Of a stretch of DNA of 64,000 nucleotides, positions 26,002 to 33,774 are shown piece after piece. Every line of letters starts with the position of its first letter. The first letter of the stretch is position 1. Position numbers and translations under genes: made by a program. The notes below the pieces were generated by a model that made no database searches, was not told where the DNA came from, and saw only the letters and a list, made by a program, of their open reading frames with translations. Location: assembly GCA_900544305.1 (NCBI GenBank), contig UQUV01000004.1:1-64000 (forward strand), in the 5' to 3' direction. The DNA is from an uncultured Porphyromonadaceae bacterium. GTDB taxonomy: Bacteria; Bacteroidota; Bacteroidia; Bacteroidales; Muribaculaceae.

Positions 26002-26394
26002 ATGAGACTATCTATCGCTTATCCGGAATTGTCGAAAGAAATAGACAAAAGATTCGGACACAAAATTGTTTTTGAGTATGTAAGTTCCGATACCATCAAG
26101 GTGTCGAAGGAAATTTCACTTCCGTTTTTTGGCTCTACAAAATTGGGACTCGAACTGAAGGCGCTGGGTTTTGATGACACCACCCTGAAACTGAAAACGG
26201 TATCCGATGTGTTGTCGAAATTGCTTTCGCTGATGCCGAGTCTTGATATTACCAAATACGCTGTCATTGAAAAAGACACTATCAGTCTGTTTTTGGGAAA
26301 TGTAGAGGAACTTCGGCAGGTGTTCCAATATATCCGTCCGACGGCATTGAGTTTTTCTGAAACTCAAGTGCATTTGGACATGGTGAGCCTTTAG
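26002..26394 (+). CDS. Hypothetical small cytosolic protein
   Basis: This 130-residue protein has no signal or membrane segment. The pattern is alpha/beta with Leu-rich helices and several Lys/Asp. I do not recognise a family. A promoter and leader hairpin directly precede it, and 40 bases separate it from the next gene, so it probably opens a transcript running to 29005. Confidence 0.7.
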   Translation: MRLSIAYPELSKEIDKRFGHKIVFEYVSSDTIKVSKEISLPFFGSTKLGLELKALGFDDTTLKLKTVSDVLSKLLSLMPSLDITKYAVIEKDTISLFLGNVEELRQVFQYIRPTALSFSETQVHLDMVSL

Positions 26395-26434
26395 GCGAAA
26401 GCTTCTGTTGTGGGAAAATTTAGACAAAACGGCT

Positions 26435-27241
26435 ATGAATACATTTTTCTTGAAAAACTGGGACAGACCCGAAAAGGTCTGTTATGAAATCTATGGAATT
26501 GATAAGGTTTCCGGCATCCGCTATTCTGTGGCGTTGTTGGGAACGCGGAAGGCTGCCGAGCGGACATTAGACGATTATTTGTGGTGGAAACTTCCGTCAT
26601 GGCAGTTGTTGAAAGACGAACGACCCGACTATTCGGAGTATCTGCATATTGAAAAAACGACGATTGCAGCCTATAAAAAGAACCGCTATAATGAACTGAT
26701 GGCACGGGTTGGCCTTCACTCCGGCTACGGCAGCGCATGCTGTTTCGTGAATGAATTCTGGGGCTTTATTTTTGACCGTATTGTAGAAAGTGCACCGCTT
26801 TCGGGGGTTCATGAATTTGACATAGGTGGGGAACTGGAGCAGGAAGCATTCAACTGTACCCGGTTTCGGGTGAAAACGGGCGAATGCGCCGGCAATCCTT
26901 CTGAAATCGAAGTGACGTTGGAGCTGGTATTCCGCAATCTTCCTGACAGCATAGCCGGAAAGGTGTTCGACCAGTCGGCGGTTGTGTTTCGCGGAACAGC
27001 CGAACAGTTGAAAACGAGAATAGGGGAGTATTCATTCGAGGACTGTTGCCGCAGCATATTCATGGAGGGGTACCGTAATTTCTTTTACGGTTATCCGCCT
27101 GTCAGCGATTGGATGATGACGCCCATTTTCGAAGACAGCCGTCGGGAACGCCACGATTTGATGGAAGAATTCTATGGCGTGATTCCGTTGCCCGATGCCG
27201 CCCGTCCGCCGCTTCGTCGCCGTCCGAAATGGTCCTATTGA
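26435..27241 (+). CDS. Hypothetical cytosolic protein
   Basis: The ATG at 26435 is preferred; an in-frame TTG at 26408 would add nine residues. The 268-residue product has no membrane segment, many Trp/Tyr/Phe and an Arg/Pro-rich C-terminal tail. No domain is recognised. It is co-directional with the neighbouring small membrane protein genes. Confidence 0.7.
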   Translation: MNTFFLKNWDRPEKVCYEIYGIDKVSGIRYSVALLGTRKAAERTLDDYLWWKLPSWQLLKDERPDYSEYLHIEKTTIAAYKKNRYNELMARVGLHSGYGSACCFVNEFWGFIFDRIVESAPLSGVHEFDIGGELEQEAFNCTRFRVKTGECAGNPSEIEVTLELVFRNLPDSIAGKVFDQSAVVFRGTAEQLKTRIGEYSFEDCCRSIFMEGYRNFFYGYPPVSDWMMTPIFEDSRRERHDLMEEFYGVIPLPDAARPPLRRRPKWSY

Positions 27242-27318
27242 CGGCGGTTCCGAAAAAATTAGAATAGATGATAGAAAAGGGGAATTTAGTAACTCTATAA
27301 AAACAAAAACAGTAAGAC

Positions 27319-27756
27319 ATGATGACAACAATTATTTGTATCACCGTCTTGGCCTATTTAATCATGGGGAAAGACGTAAAATCACTATTGGAGAAACTGA
27401 AAAACGTCGATTGGCAAGGGAAAGCCTCTTCCGTAAGCGACAAGTTGAAACCTTATGCCTTGAAAGTTGGGCGAGTGACAGCCCGCCCGTTGTTGACTTT
27501 CTACTATGTGCTCAACGATGAAAAGACGACTACGCTCGACCGTGTGCTCGTCTATGCTGCCATTATCTACACCATTTCGCCTGTAAGCCTTATTCCGGCT
27601 GCGGTCTACCATCTGTTGGGTGTGCTGGATGAAGGTGCTGCCGTGCTGTTTGTCTATAAAAAGATAAAGAACAATGTCACCCCTGAAATCCGACAAAAGG
27701 TGGAGGATACGCTGGACGAATGGTTCGGAGCTGAGTATGAGGTTGTAGAAAATTGA
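27319..27756 (+). CDS. YkvA-family (DUF1232) membrane protein
   Basis: This 145-residue protein carries the YkvA/DUF1232 core at about residues 68-115, with SPVSLIPAAVYHLLGVLDE (the family's conserved PxDLIPD-like turn, here with substitutions) between two hydrophobic helices. The N-terminal 60 residues have an additional hydrophobic start and a basic stretch. YkvA proteins are small inner-membrane proteins of unknown function. It is separated by 28 bases from the next gene. Confidence 0.83.
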   Translation: MMTTIICITVLAYLIMGKDVKSLLEKLKNVDWQGKASSVSDKLKPYALKVGRVTARPLLTFYYVLNDEKTTTLDRVLVYAAIIYTISPVSLIPAAVYHLLGVLDEGAAVLFVYKKIKNNVTPEIRQKVEDTLDEWFGAEYEVVEN

Positions 27757-27784
27757 AATGTGTAATTTAATTGAAAATTGGGAA

Positions 27785-28186
27785 ATGGGATTATTTAGTA
27801 CAACAAGAGAGTTTTACGGTGACGCTTCGAAAATACCGTATGTGGCTCAGGAAATCGGGCGCGCTTTCATGGCTGAGGGTTATGAGGTGAAAATTGACGA
27901 CCCCTTGGAAGGAAACCGCATGTATATCACGAAAGGCGGACTTTTCAAAGCCGCATTGGGCTTGCGCTCTGCGCTGGAGATAACCATGAAATCGACCGGA
28001 AACGGCCGTGTGCGGTTTAAGGCAGGCGTAAATGTGATAAAGCAGCAGTTTGTGCCGACGGTGATAACGGTCTGCTTTCTTTCGCCGGTTGTGGTCGCAC
28101 AGATTTGGGGCATGATAAAGCAGTCGAAGCTCGACGAGAAGGCGGCTGCCATTGCCGAACGGGCTTTTTATCAAAGTCGGGCATAA
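27785..28186 (+). CDS. Hypothetical protein with two C-proximal hydrophobic segments
   Basis: The ATG at 27785 is chosen because the product then starts with Met-Gly-Leu-Phe-Ser, fitting what I recall of similar small bacterial proteins; an ATG at 27758 would add nine residues. The 133-residue product has an N-terminal alpha/beta domain (about 5-75) and a hydrophobic section (about 85-110), followed by a Lys/Ala/Glu helix. Function is unknown. Its place between YkvA and VWA genes suggests a membrane-associated accessory. Confidence 0.7.
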   Translation: MGLFSTTREFYGDASKIPYVAQEIGRAFMAEGYEVKIDDPLEGNRMYITKGGLFKAALGLRSALEITMKSTGNGRVRFKAGVNVIKQQFVPTVITVCFLSPVVVAQIWGMIKQSKLDEKAAAIAERAFYQSRA

Positions 28187-28220
28187 ATGTAGGGTATTAA
28201 CATAAAATTTGAAATAAGCT

Positions 28221-28853
28221 ATGAAGGAAACAAGAGTCTTTAATTTGATTATTTTGGATGAGAGCGGTTCGATGTGCGCCATTAAGGGGGAAGCTATCAG
28301 TTCGGTGAATGAAAACATTCAAACTATCCGATGCGCGGAAAAAGAAAATGAGAATCAGAAACACTTTGTTTCGCTGGTTACTTTCAATCAAAAGGCCAGA
28401 ACGGTTTACGACTGTGAGCCGGTATCGGAGATAAGAGAAATGACGAGTGACGACTATCATCCGGATTGTTGTACGGCCTTGTTTGATGCGATGGGCTATG
28501 CCTTAACCCGCCTCGCCGTAAAGGTGAAGGATGACGACCGTGTACTTGTGACCATTGTTACCGACGGTCTGGAAAATGCTTCGACCGAATACAACAGACA
28601 TGCCATAAAAAAGTTGGTTGAGGAGTTGAAGGGAAAAGGTTGGGTGTTTACCTATATTGGAGCAAACCAAGATGTGTTTGAAGTGGCGGCTTCTATGTCC
28701 ATTAAGAACGCCCTGAGCTTTACAGCTACTGACGAAGGTACAAGGGAAATGACAAGGCGTGTGAACAGTCGTCGTAAGAGTTTTTTTGCGCGGTTGAATA
28801 ATGTTTGCTTTGACTCCGAAGCGGAAAATTCCAGATTTTTCGACGAGGAATAA
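28221..28853 (+). CDS. von Willebrand factor A domain protein
   Basis: The 210-residue protein is essentially one VWA domain. The MIDAS metal site is DESGS (residues 13-17), with the conserved Thr in the CTALFDAMG segment (about 88-96) and Asp in VTDGLE (about 114-119). There is no signal peptide, so it is cytosolic. Similar stand-alone VWA proteins (TerY-like) act in stress and metal-resistance clusters by metal-dependent protein binding; that link is analogy only. The next small gene starts two bases after the stop. Confidence 0.87.
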   Translation: MKETRVFNLIILDESGSMCAIKGEAISSVNENIQTIRCAEKENENQKHFVSLVTFNQKARTVYDCEPVSEIREMTSDDYHPDCCTALFDAMGYALTRLAVKVKDDDRVLVTIVTDGLENASTEYNRHAIKKLVEELKGKGWVFTYIGANQDVFEVAASMSIKNALSFTATDEGTREMTRRVNSRRKSFFARLNNVCFDSEAENSRFFDEE

Positions 28854-28855
28854 TA

Positions 28856-29005
28856 ATGAATTTGCGGCAGAAAATTAGTGAAGCTATGAAACGGTTCAAA
28901 TGGTTTTTCCGCATGGTGGTTGGAGCTGTGACGATGTTCTTTCTCACTATGCTTGCTGCCGGCCGGCTTGTTTTTGGAATATGTTCACAATCAGATTGGC
29001 AGTGA
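28856..29005 (+). CDS. Small membrane protein, 49 residues
   Basis: The ATG begins two bases after the VWA stop and the frame ends at TGA 29003-29005. The product has a basic N-terminal helix (MNLRQKISEAMKRFKWFFR), one hydrophobic helix (about residues 20-44) and a short polar tail. The tight spacing, positive-inside topology and location before the shared terminator support a real gene, but it is short and I recognise no family. Confidence 0.5.
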   Translation: MNLRQKISEAMKRFKWFFRMVVGAVTMFFLTMLAAGRLVFGICSQSDWQ

Positions 29006-29060
29006 GCCTGTGTGGAAAAGGAATAGGAGGAAATAGGGCTGTGGGCTGCCAATAAAAAAA

Positions 29061-29090
29061 CGGAAACTGCGGGAAGCGGTTTCCGTTTTT
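29061..29090. terminator. Bidirectional intrinsic terminator
   Basis: A 10-bp stem (cggaaactgc with gcggtttccg, one G-T pair) has a 5-base loop. A-run on the left and T-run on the right serve both convergent transcripts. Confidence 0.85.
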
Positions 29091-29108
29091 GTTATGTGGG
29101 ATTGCTGA

Positions 29109-30038
29109 TTATTTTTCCATCATGAACGAGCGGGAAATAAGGCGATAGTTGTCGACGAATACTTCCACGGTGTAGTTACCTTTGCTTAGCACGGTGTTTA
29201 CGTTGTGGTAGACGGTCAACGATACTTCCTGCTGGTCGTATTCAATTGTTTTCCGTTCGGTGTAGACTACGTTGCCACCTTCAAACGGGAATGTGGCACC
29301 GTTTCCGAGCACATTGCCTTCCGGGCTGACGATACGTACGTAGAATGTCTTTTCGCCTACCGGAGTTGAATTGTTTTGTGGAATCGTGAAACTGACAATC
29401 AGTTGTTTTGCCTTGCCGATACGCTTCTCGGTTTTTCCGCGCTTGTTGACGGGCGTGAAGCGAAGTCCTGTCAGATTAAGTTTTTCGGCGAGTTCCATGC
29501 GCTGTGAAAGCACCTGGTTCTTTTCCGAAACACTTGATACCTGGCTGACCAACTGACGGTTCTTTTCCTTAATTTCCTTGTTTTCGGCCTTCAGTCCGGC
29601 ATTTTCCTTACCGAGGGAATCGATGACGGCTACATAGTGGCGCATCAGTTTCTTCAGTGTGGAAATCTCGTCCTGCAGTTCCTTGATACGTTTCCCTGAT
29701 GTGATTTTCTGCGTTTTCAATTCGACAAGTAGTTTTTCCACCTTGTCCTTGGCTTCCGCATACTTTTCAATGAGGGAGTCGTTCTGCAGGTATTGAGCCT
29801 GGTTTTCGTATTGCTGGAATTCTGTGTTCAGCTGTTCGTATTCACCGGCAAGCTGCAACTGGTCGTTGACAAGCTTCAACGAGTCAATTTGAGCCTGCAT
29901 CTGTTCCGTTTTTGAATTGCAGGAACTGAATGACAGCACAATCAGTCCCAGCAGAGCAACAATAACCAGAATGCCGCCAAGGCGTACGAGCTTGCGGCCT
30001 TTCTGCATTTCCTTGTCTTCCGTGTTATTCAAGTCCAT
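29109..30038 (-). CDS. Membrane-anchored coiled-coil protein
   Basis: This 309-residue protein has a short polar N-terminus and a hydrophobic helix (about 19-37) ending in a Ser-Ser-Cys-Asn lipobox-like sequence. A long coiled coil (about 42-185, heptads rich in Leu/Glu/Lys/Gln) follows, then a C-terminal beta-sandwich-like domain (about 190-309). It probably stands in the periplasm attached to the inner membrane, with the coiled coil projecting outward. It is a Bacteroidales hypothetical with no assigned function, transcribed alone with its own -7 box. Confidence 0.8.
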   Translation of the reverse strand: MDLNNTEDKEMQKGRKLVRLGGILVIVALLGLIVLSFSSCNSKTEQMQAQIDSLKLVNDQLQLAGEYEQLNTEFQQYENQAQYLQNDSLIEKYAEAKDKVEKLLVELKTQKITSGKRIKELQDEISTLKKLMRHYVAVIDSLGKENAGLKAENKEIKEKNRQLVSQVSSVSEKNQVLSQRMELAEKLNLTGLRFTPVNKRGKTEKRIGKAKQLIVSFTIPQNNSTPVGEKTFYVRIVSPEGNVLGNGATFPFEGGNVVYTERKTIEYDQQEVSLTVYHNVNTVLSKGNYTVEVFVDNYRLISRSFMMEK

Positions 30039-30068
30039 TGTTTTTATTGATATCCTTTTTCAGAAGTG

Positions 30069-30076
30069 CAAATATA
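30069..30076 (-). promoter_or_regulatory. -7 promoter box (TATATTTG) for the coiled-coil gene
   Basis: Perfect TAnnTTTG on the minus strand, 31 bases upstream of the ATG at 30038. Confidence 0.5.
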
Positions 30077-30135
30077 GTCAGTTTTTTTTAATTTATAAAA
30101 ATAGCGGAAAATATAGCCTTCAGTTTGAGTGAAAA

Positions 30136-31080
30136 TCAGTCAATCGGATAGTCGGTATAGTCGTACAGCACGGTCGACAGATAGCGTTCTCCCGTATCGG
30201 GCAGCAGTGCAACGATAGTCTTGCCCTTGTTTTCTGGCTGTTGTGCAAGTTTCAGTGCCACGTACAGTGCCGCTCCCGATGATATTCCGGCGAGAAGACC
30301 TTCGTTTTTCGCCAGTTCGCGGCTTGTCTTGATGGCGTCGGAGTTGGTTACGGTGATGATTTCGTCCACAACGTCACGGTTGAAATTGCCGGGCACAAAA
30401 TTTGCACCGATTCCCTGAATCATGTGCGGACCCGGTACGCCTTTCGTCAGCATCGGCGAACTTTCCGGCTCAACGGCTACGATGCGTACGTCAGGATTGT
30501 ACTGTTTCAAGGCTGCGCCTGTTCCGGAAACGGTGCCGCCTGTGCCTACTCCGGCTACGAAGATGTCGACTTTTCCGTCGGTGTCCCGCCAGATTTCTTC
30601 GGCTGTCTTGCTGTGGGCTGCCGGGTTGGCCGGATTTTCAAACTGTTGCAGGATGATGGCGTTGCCGAGTGTCTGTTGCAGTTCTTCAGCCTTGTCGATG
30701 GCTCCCTTCATGCCTTCGCTGCCGGGAGTCAGCACGATTTCCGCACCCAGTGCGCTGAGCAGTTTCCTGCGTTCGAGGCTCATTGTTTCGGGCATGGTGA
30801 GCATGACGCGGTAGCCTTTGAGTTTCGCTACCCATGCCAAGCCGATACCAGTGTTTCCGCTTGTCGGTTCGATGATGACGGAGCCGGGTTTGAGCAGACC
30901 TTTTTTCTCAGCATCGGTAATCATGGAGAGGGCCGCGCGGTCCTTCACGCTACCGCCGGGGTTGAATGATTCGATTTTCGCAAGTACCCGGGCATTGTCG
31001 GTTGAAAGCGGCATTCTGTGTAATGCAAGCAACGGAGTGTTGCCGATAAGTTCAGTCAAGCTGTTATAAATCTTTTCCAT
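30136..31080 (-). CDS. cysK: Cysteine synthase A (O-acetylserine sulfhydrylase)
   Basis: The ATG at 31080 is chosen because homologues begin with a Glu-Lys-Ile-Tyr-type start followed by LIGNTPLL; an open frame runs further upstream but has no matching protein character. The 314-residue enzyme forms cysteine from O-acetylserine and sulfide using PLP. K46 in SVKDRA is the Schiff-base lysine, TSGNTGIG binds the substrate carboxylate, and GTGGTVSGTG binds the PLP phosphate. It is cytosolic and a single-gene unit. A serine acetyltransferase is not in the window. Confidence 0.96.
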   Translation of the reverse strand: MEKIYNSLTELIGNTPLLALHRMPLSTDNARVLAKIESFNPGGSVKDRAALSMITDAEKKGLLKPGSVIIEPTSGNTGIGLAWVAKLKGYRVMLTMPETMSLERRKLLSALGAEIVLTPGSEGMKGAIDKAEELQQTLGNAIILQQFENPANPAAHSKTAEEIWRDTDGKVDIFVAGVGTGGTVSGTGAALKQYNPDVRIVAVEPESSPMLTKGVPGPHMIQGIGANFVPGNFNRDVVDEIITVTNSDAIKTSRELAKNEGLLAGISSGAALYVALKLAQQPENKGKTIVALLPDTGERYLSTVLYDYTDYPID

Positions 31081-31161
31081 ATACAATTGAAATGCAAATA
31101 AAATGGTGTAGTTTGTATCATTCTTTTGTACTTTTGTCCGAATTGTCAGCGGGATGAAATC

Positions 31162-31192
31162 TTGTATATCCCGAAGAATTTTCGTAATTTTG
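31162..31192 (+). promoter_or_regulatory. Promoter for the antiporter-guaA transcript (TTG - 20 bases - TAATTTTG)
   Basis: A perfect -7 box (31185-31192) lies 20 bases after TTG (31162-31164). The transcript would start near 31199, giving a leader of about 175 bases. Confidence 0.6.
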
Positions 31193-31208
31193 CACGTGCA
31201 GAATGAAT

Positions 31209-31230
31209 AACGCAACTTGTTGCGTTTTTA
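31209..31230 (+). terminator. Terminator-like hairpin in the antiporter leader
   Basis: aacgcaa pairs with ttgcgtt over a 4-base loop and is followed by T residues, only about 10 bases after the predicted start. It could be an attenuator, or a remnant. The rest of the leader to 31373 contains possible cggca/tgccg pairings but no recognised riboswitch. Confidence 0.45.
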
Positions 31231-31373
31231 CATGTGTGTTTAACATTTTAAATGGCAATTTGGTTTAACGGTGTGCTTCGATTTTGTCATTTTTCGGATA
31301 AAAAGCCTGATTTGACAGACGTATCAGAAAGATGACGGCATGAAGTGGGCCGTGCCGGTAGCCGAAAGTTAAT

Positions 31374-33746
31374 ATGGCAGATTTTGGAAATATTCCGTTT
31401 TATATAGAACCTGTTTTCGAAAGCATTTTCAAGTCTTTTGGCAACAGTGTTTCGCTGGATTCCGAGAAATCCGTGCATACGGAGAAAAAAGTTGACAATG
31501 CGTCCAGTGTTTCTGAATCGTCGGAAGAGCAGGCGGAAACCAGTTTGATATCCGATTTGGCGTTAATTTTGGTTGTGGCAAGTATCACGACGGTGATTTT
31601 CAAGCGACTGAAGCAGCCTGTGGTGCTGGGTTATATTGTGGCCGGCTTTCTTGTTGGACCGAATTTCGGTTATCTGCCTACGGTGGTTCAAGCCACCAAT
31701 ATTGATGTTTGGGCAGAGCTCGGAATCATATTCCTCCTTTTTTCCTTAGGACTTGAGTTCAGTTTCAAAAAACTGATGAACGTTGGCGGATCAGCGGCCA
31801 TAACGGCGCTGATTATTGTCGCGGGAATGATGACGACCGGTTATTTTGCCGGCCGCCTGATGGGCTTTTCCTTTATCAGCAGCCTGTTTTTGGGCGGTAT
31901 GCTTTCCATGTCGTCGACAACCATCATTCTGAAAGCTCTTACGGATTTGAACATGCTGCACCGGCGGTTTACGTCGCAGGTGCTGGCGGTGCTGATTGTG
32001 GAGGATCTGTTTGCCGTCATCATGATGGTGCTGCTTTCCTCTATCGCTCTCAACAACAGTGTGGAAGGCGGTGCCTTGCTGGAAAGCATCGGCAAGCTGT
32101 CGTTCTTCCTTATTCTTTGGTTCTTGGTTGGAGTTTATGTTATTCCGTCGTTCCTGAGTTGGCAGCGGCGGTACATGACCAACGAACTCTTGCTGGTGCT
32201 TGCCGTCGGATTGTGCTTTATGATGGTGATGTTCTCTTCCTATAGTGGATTCTCAACGGCTTTGGGCGCATTCGTGATGGGTTCCATTCTTGCCGGAACG
32301 AGCGAGGCCGAACGCATAGAGAAGTTGATTTCACCCATAAAGGACCTGTTTGGGGCCATCTTTTTCGTGTCGGTCGGCATGATGGTCGATCCTCATATTA
32401 TTGCGACTTATACGACGCCGATTCTGATACTTTCCTTGGTGGTCATTGTCGGCATGATTATATTCGGCACGTTGGGTATGCTCGTCACCGGTCAGCCGTT
32501 GCGCATTGCCATTGAGTCGGGATTCTCGCTTACGCAAATCGGTGAATTTTCGTTTATCATCGCTACGCTGGGTATGTCGCTCGGCGTGATTGACAGCAAT
32601 CTGTATCCGATTGTCGTGGCGGTTTCCGTCATCACAACCTTCTTTACTCCCTATTTCATCAAGCTGTCCGACCCGTTCAGCCGATGGATGGAGCGGAAAA
32701 TGCCGGCACGCCTCATGTCGCTTATCAACCGTTACAGTAGCGGAGCTACGCGCAACGAGCCGGAAATGGTGAGCCTGTGGAAGCAGGTGGCAAAGCGGAG
32801 TTTGTGGCGCGTGCTGCTTTATTCCGTATTGCTTACGGCCATTCTGTTGATTTCCAACAGTGTGTTCTTCCCGTTCATGAAGGATATGATGGGCGAGTCG
32901 TGGGGGCAGTTTGTGGCTACGGCTGTGACACTGCTGCTGATGTCGCCGTTCCTGTTGGCATTGTGCTATCCGAGCACGAAGCGTTGGGAGCGTGAGAAGC
33001 TGAGCCGCAGTGTGCGTTCCAACATGCCTTTCATTGCCATGCGTCTGGTACGCATCATCATTGCCTTCAGTTTCATTTTCTTTTTCCTGATTCATGTCTA
33101 TTCCCATGTGATAGGGGTGACGATAGGCTTCTCGCTGTTTGCGTTCATTCTGATTTATTTCTCCAAATCGGTCAGAAAGCGGATGTCGCGTATCGAGTCG
33201 CAGTTTATGAACAACCTGAACGAGCGTGAGCTTCGCCGCAGCGGACGGAACAACAACCTCGTGAGCGATATGCACCTTGCTTATGTCAATGTGGGCTACA
33301 ATTGCCCGTTTGTAGGTGAAAAACTGAGCAATTCCGAAATCGGAAAAAAACTTGGCGTGAACGTGGTGAGCATCCAGCGAGGCGAAAAGCAGATAGCCAT
33401 TCCCAACGGGTCGAACCGTATATTCCCGGGCGACACCTTGGGGGTGATCGGAACTGACGAACAAATACAGCGGCTGCTCGACATCATGGAGCAGTCGGCC
33501 AAAGCCGCAACCGAACCGGAAGAGGAATTGCAGCTCGAATTTACAAGCATCGTGCTGTCCGACGCTTCGCCGTTGGTTGGTAAACGGGTGGCAGATGCAG
33601 AATTGCGTACACGCTATTCGGCCATGCTTGTTTCCGTGGAGCATGCCGACGGAACTTTTGAAAATCCGACGGCCGACACGCTGCTCTCGGCAGGCGACAA
33701 CCTCTGGCTTGTTGGCGATAAGCACATTATCAAGCAACTTATATAA
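31374..33746 (+). CDS. CPA2-family monovalent cation:proton antiporter with TrkA-C domains
   Basis: This 790-residue protein has an unusual polar, Ser/Glu-rich N-terminal extension (about 1-55) before the first membrane helix. About 12 transmembrane helices of the KefB/Na-H exchanger type follow (about 58-440), with the conserved GxxLGP-like segment GFLVGPNFG. A second hydrophobic region (about 480-610) comes next, then two TrkA-C (RCK-C) regulatory domains (about 625-700 and 715-790). No TrkA-N NAD-binding domain is present. It exchanges K+ or Na+ for protons at the inner membrane, by family. guaA starts 28 bases after the stop, and the two may be co-transcribed. Confidence 0.9.
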   Translation: MADFGNIPFYIEPVFESIFKSFGNSVSLDSEKSVHTEKKVDNASSVSESSEEQAETSLISDLALILVVASITTVIFKRLKQPVVLGYIVAGFLVGPNFGYLPTVVQATNIDVWAELGIIFLLFSLGLEFSFKKLMNVGGSAAITALIIVAGMMTTGYFAGRLMGFSFISSLFLGGMLSMSSTTIILKALTDLNMLHRRFTSQVLAVLIVEDLFAVIMMVLLSSIALNNSVEGGALLESIGKLSFFLILWFLVGVYVIPSFLSWQRRYMTNELLLVLAVGLCFMMVMFSSYSGFSTALGAFVMGSILAGTSEAERIEKLISPIKDLFGAIFFVSVGMMVDPHIIATYTTPILILSLVVIVGMIIFGTLGMLVTGQPLRIAIESGFSLTQIGEFSFIIATLGMSLGVIDSNLYPIVVAVSVITTFFTPYFIKLSDPFSRWMERKMPARLMSLINRYSSGATRNEPEMVSLWKQVAKRSLWRVLLYSVLLTAILLISNSVFFPFMKDMMGESWGQFVATAVTLLLMSPFLLALCYPSTKRWEREKLSRSVRSNMPFIAMRLVRIIIAFSFIFFFLIHVYSHVIGVTIGFSLFAFILIYFSKSVRKRMSRIESQFMNNLNERELRRSGRNNNLVSDMHLAYVNVGYNCPFVGEKLSNSEIGKKLGVNVVSIQRGEKQIAIPNGSNRIFPGDTLGVIGTDEQIQRLLDIMEQSAKAATEPEEELQLEFTSIVLSDASPLVGKRVADAELRTRYSAMLVSVEHADGTFENPTADTLLSAGDNLWLVGDKHIIKQLI

Positions 33747-33774
33747 ATACAATAAACTCATCAATTAATTTATT

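Noticed and set aside
31290..31373. Possible ion or nucleotide riboswitch upstream of the antiporter
   Set aside because: Some pairing is possible, but no family consensus could be matched by eye, so it is only noted as part of the leader.
32331..33764. A 477-codon minus-strand open frame opposite the antiporter gene
   Set aside because: The composition (His, Gln, Arg) is typical of antisense reading of a membrane protein gene; there is no start context and no recognisable fold.
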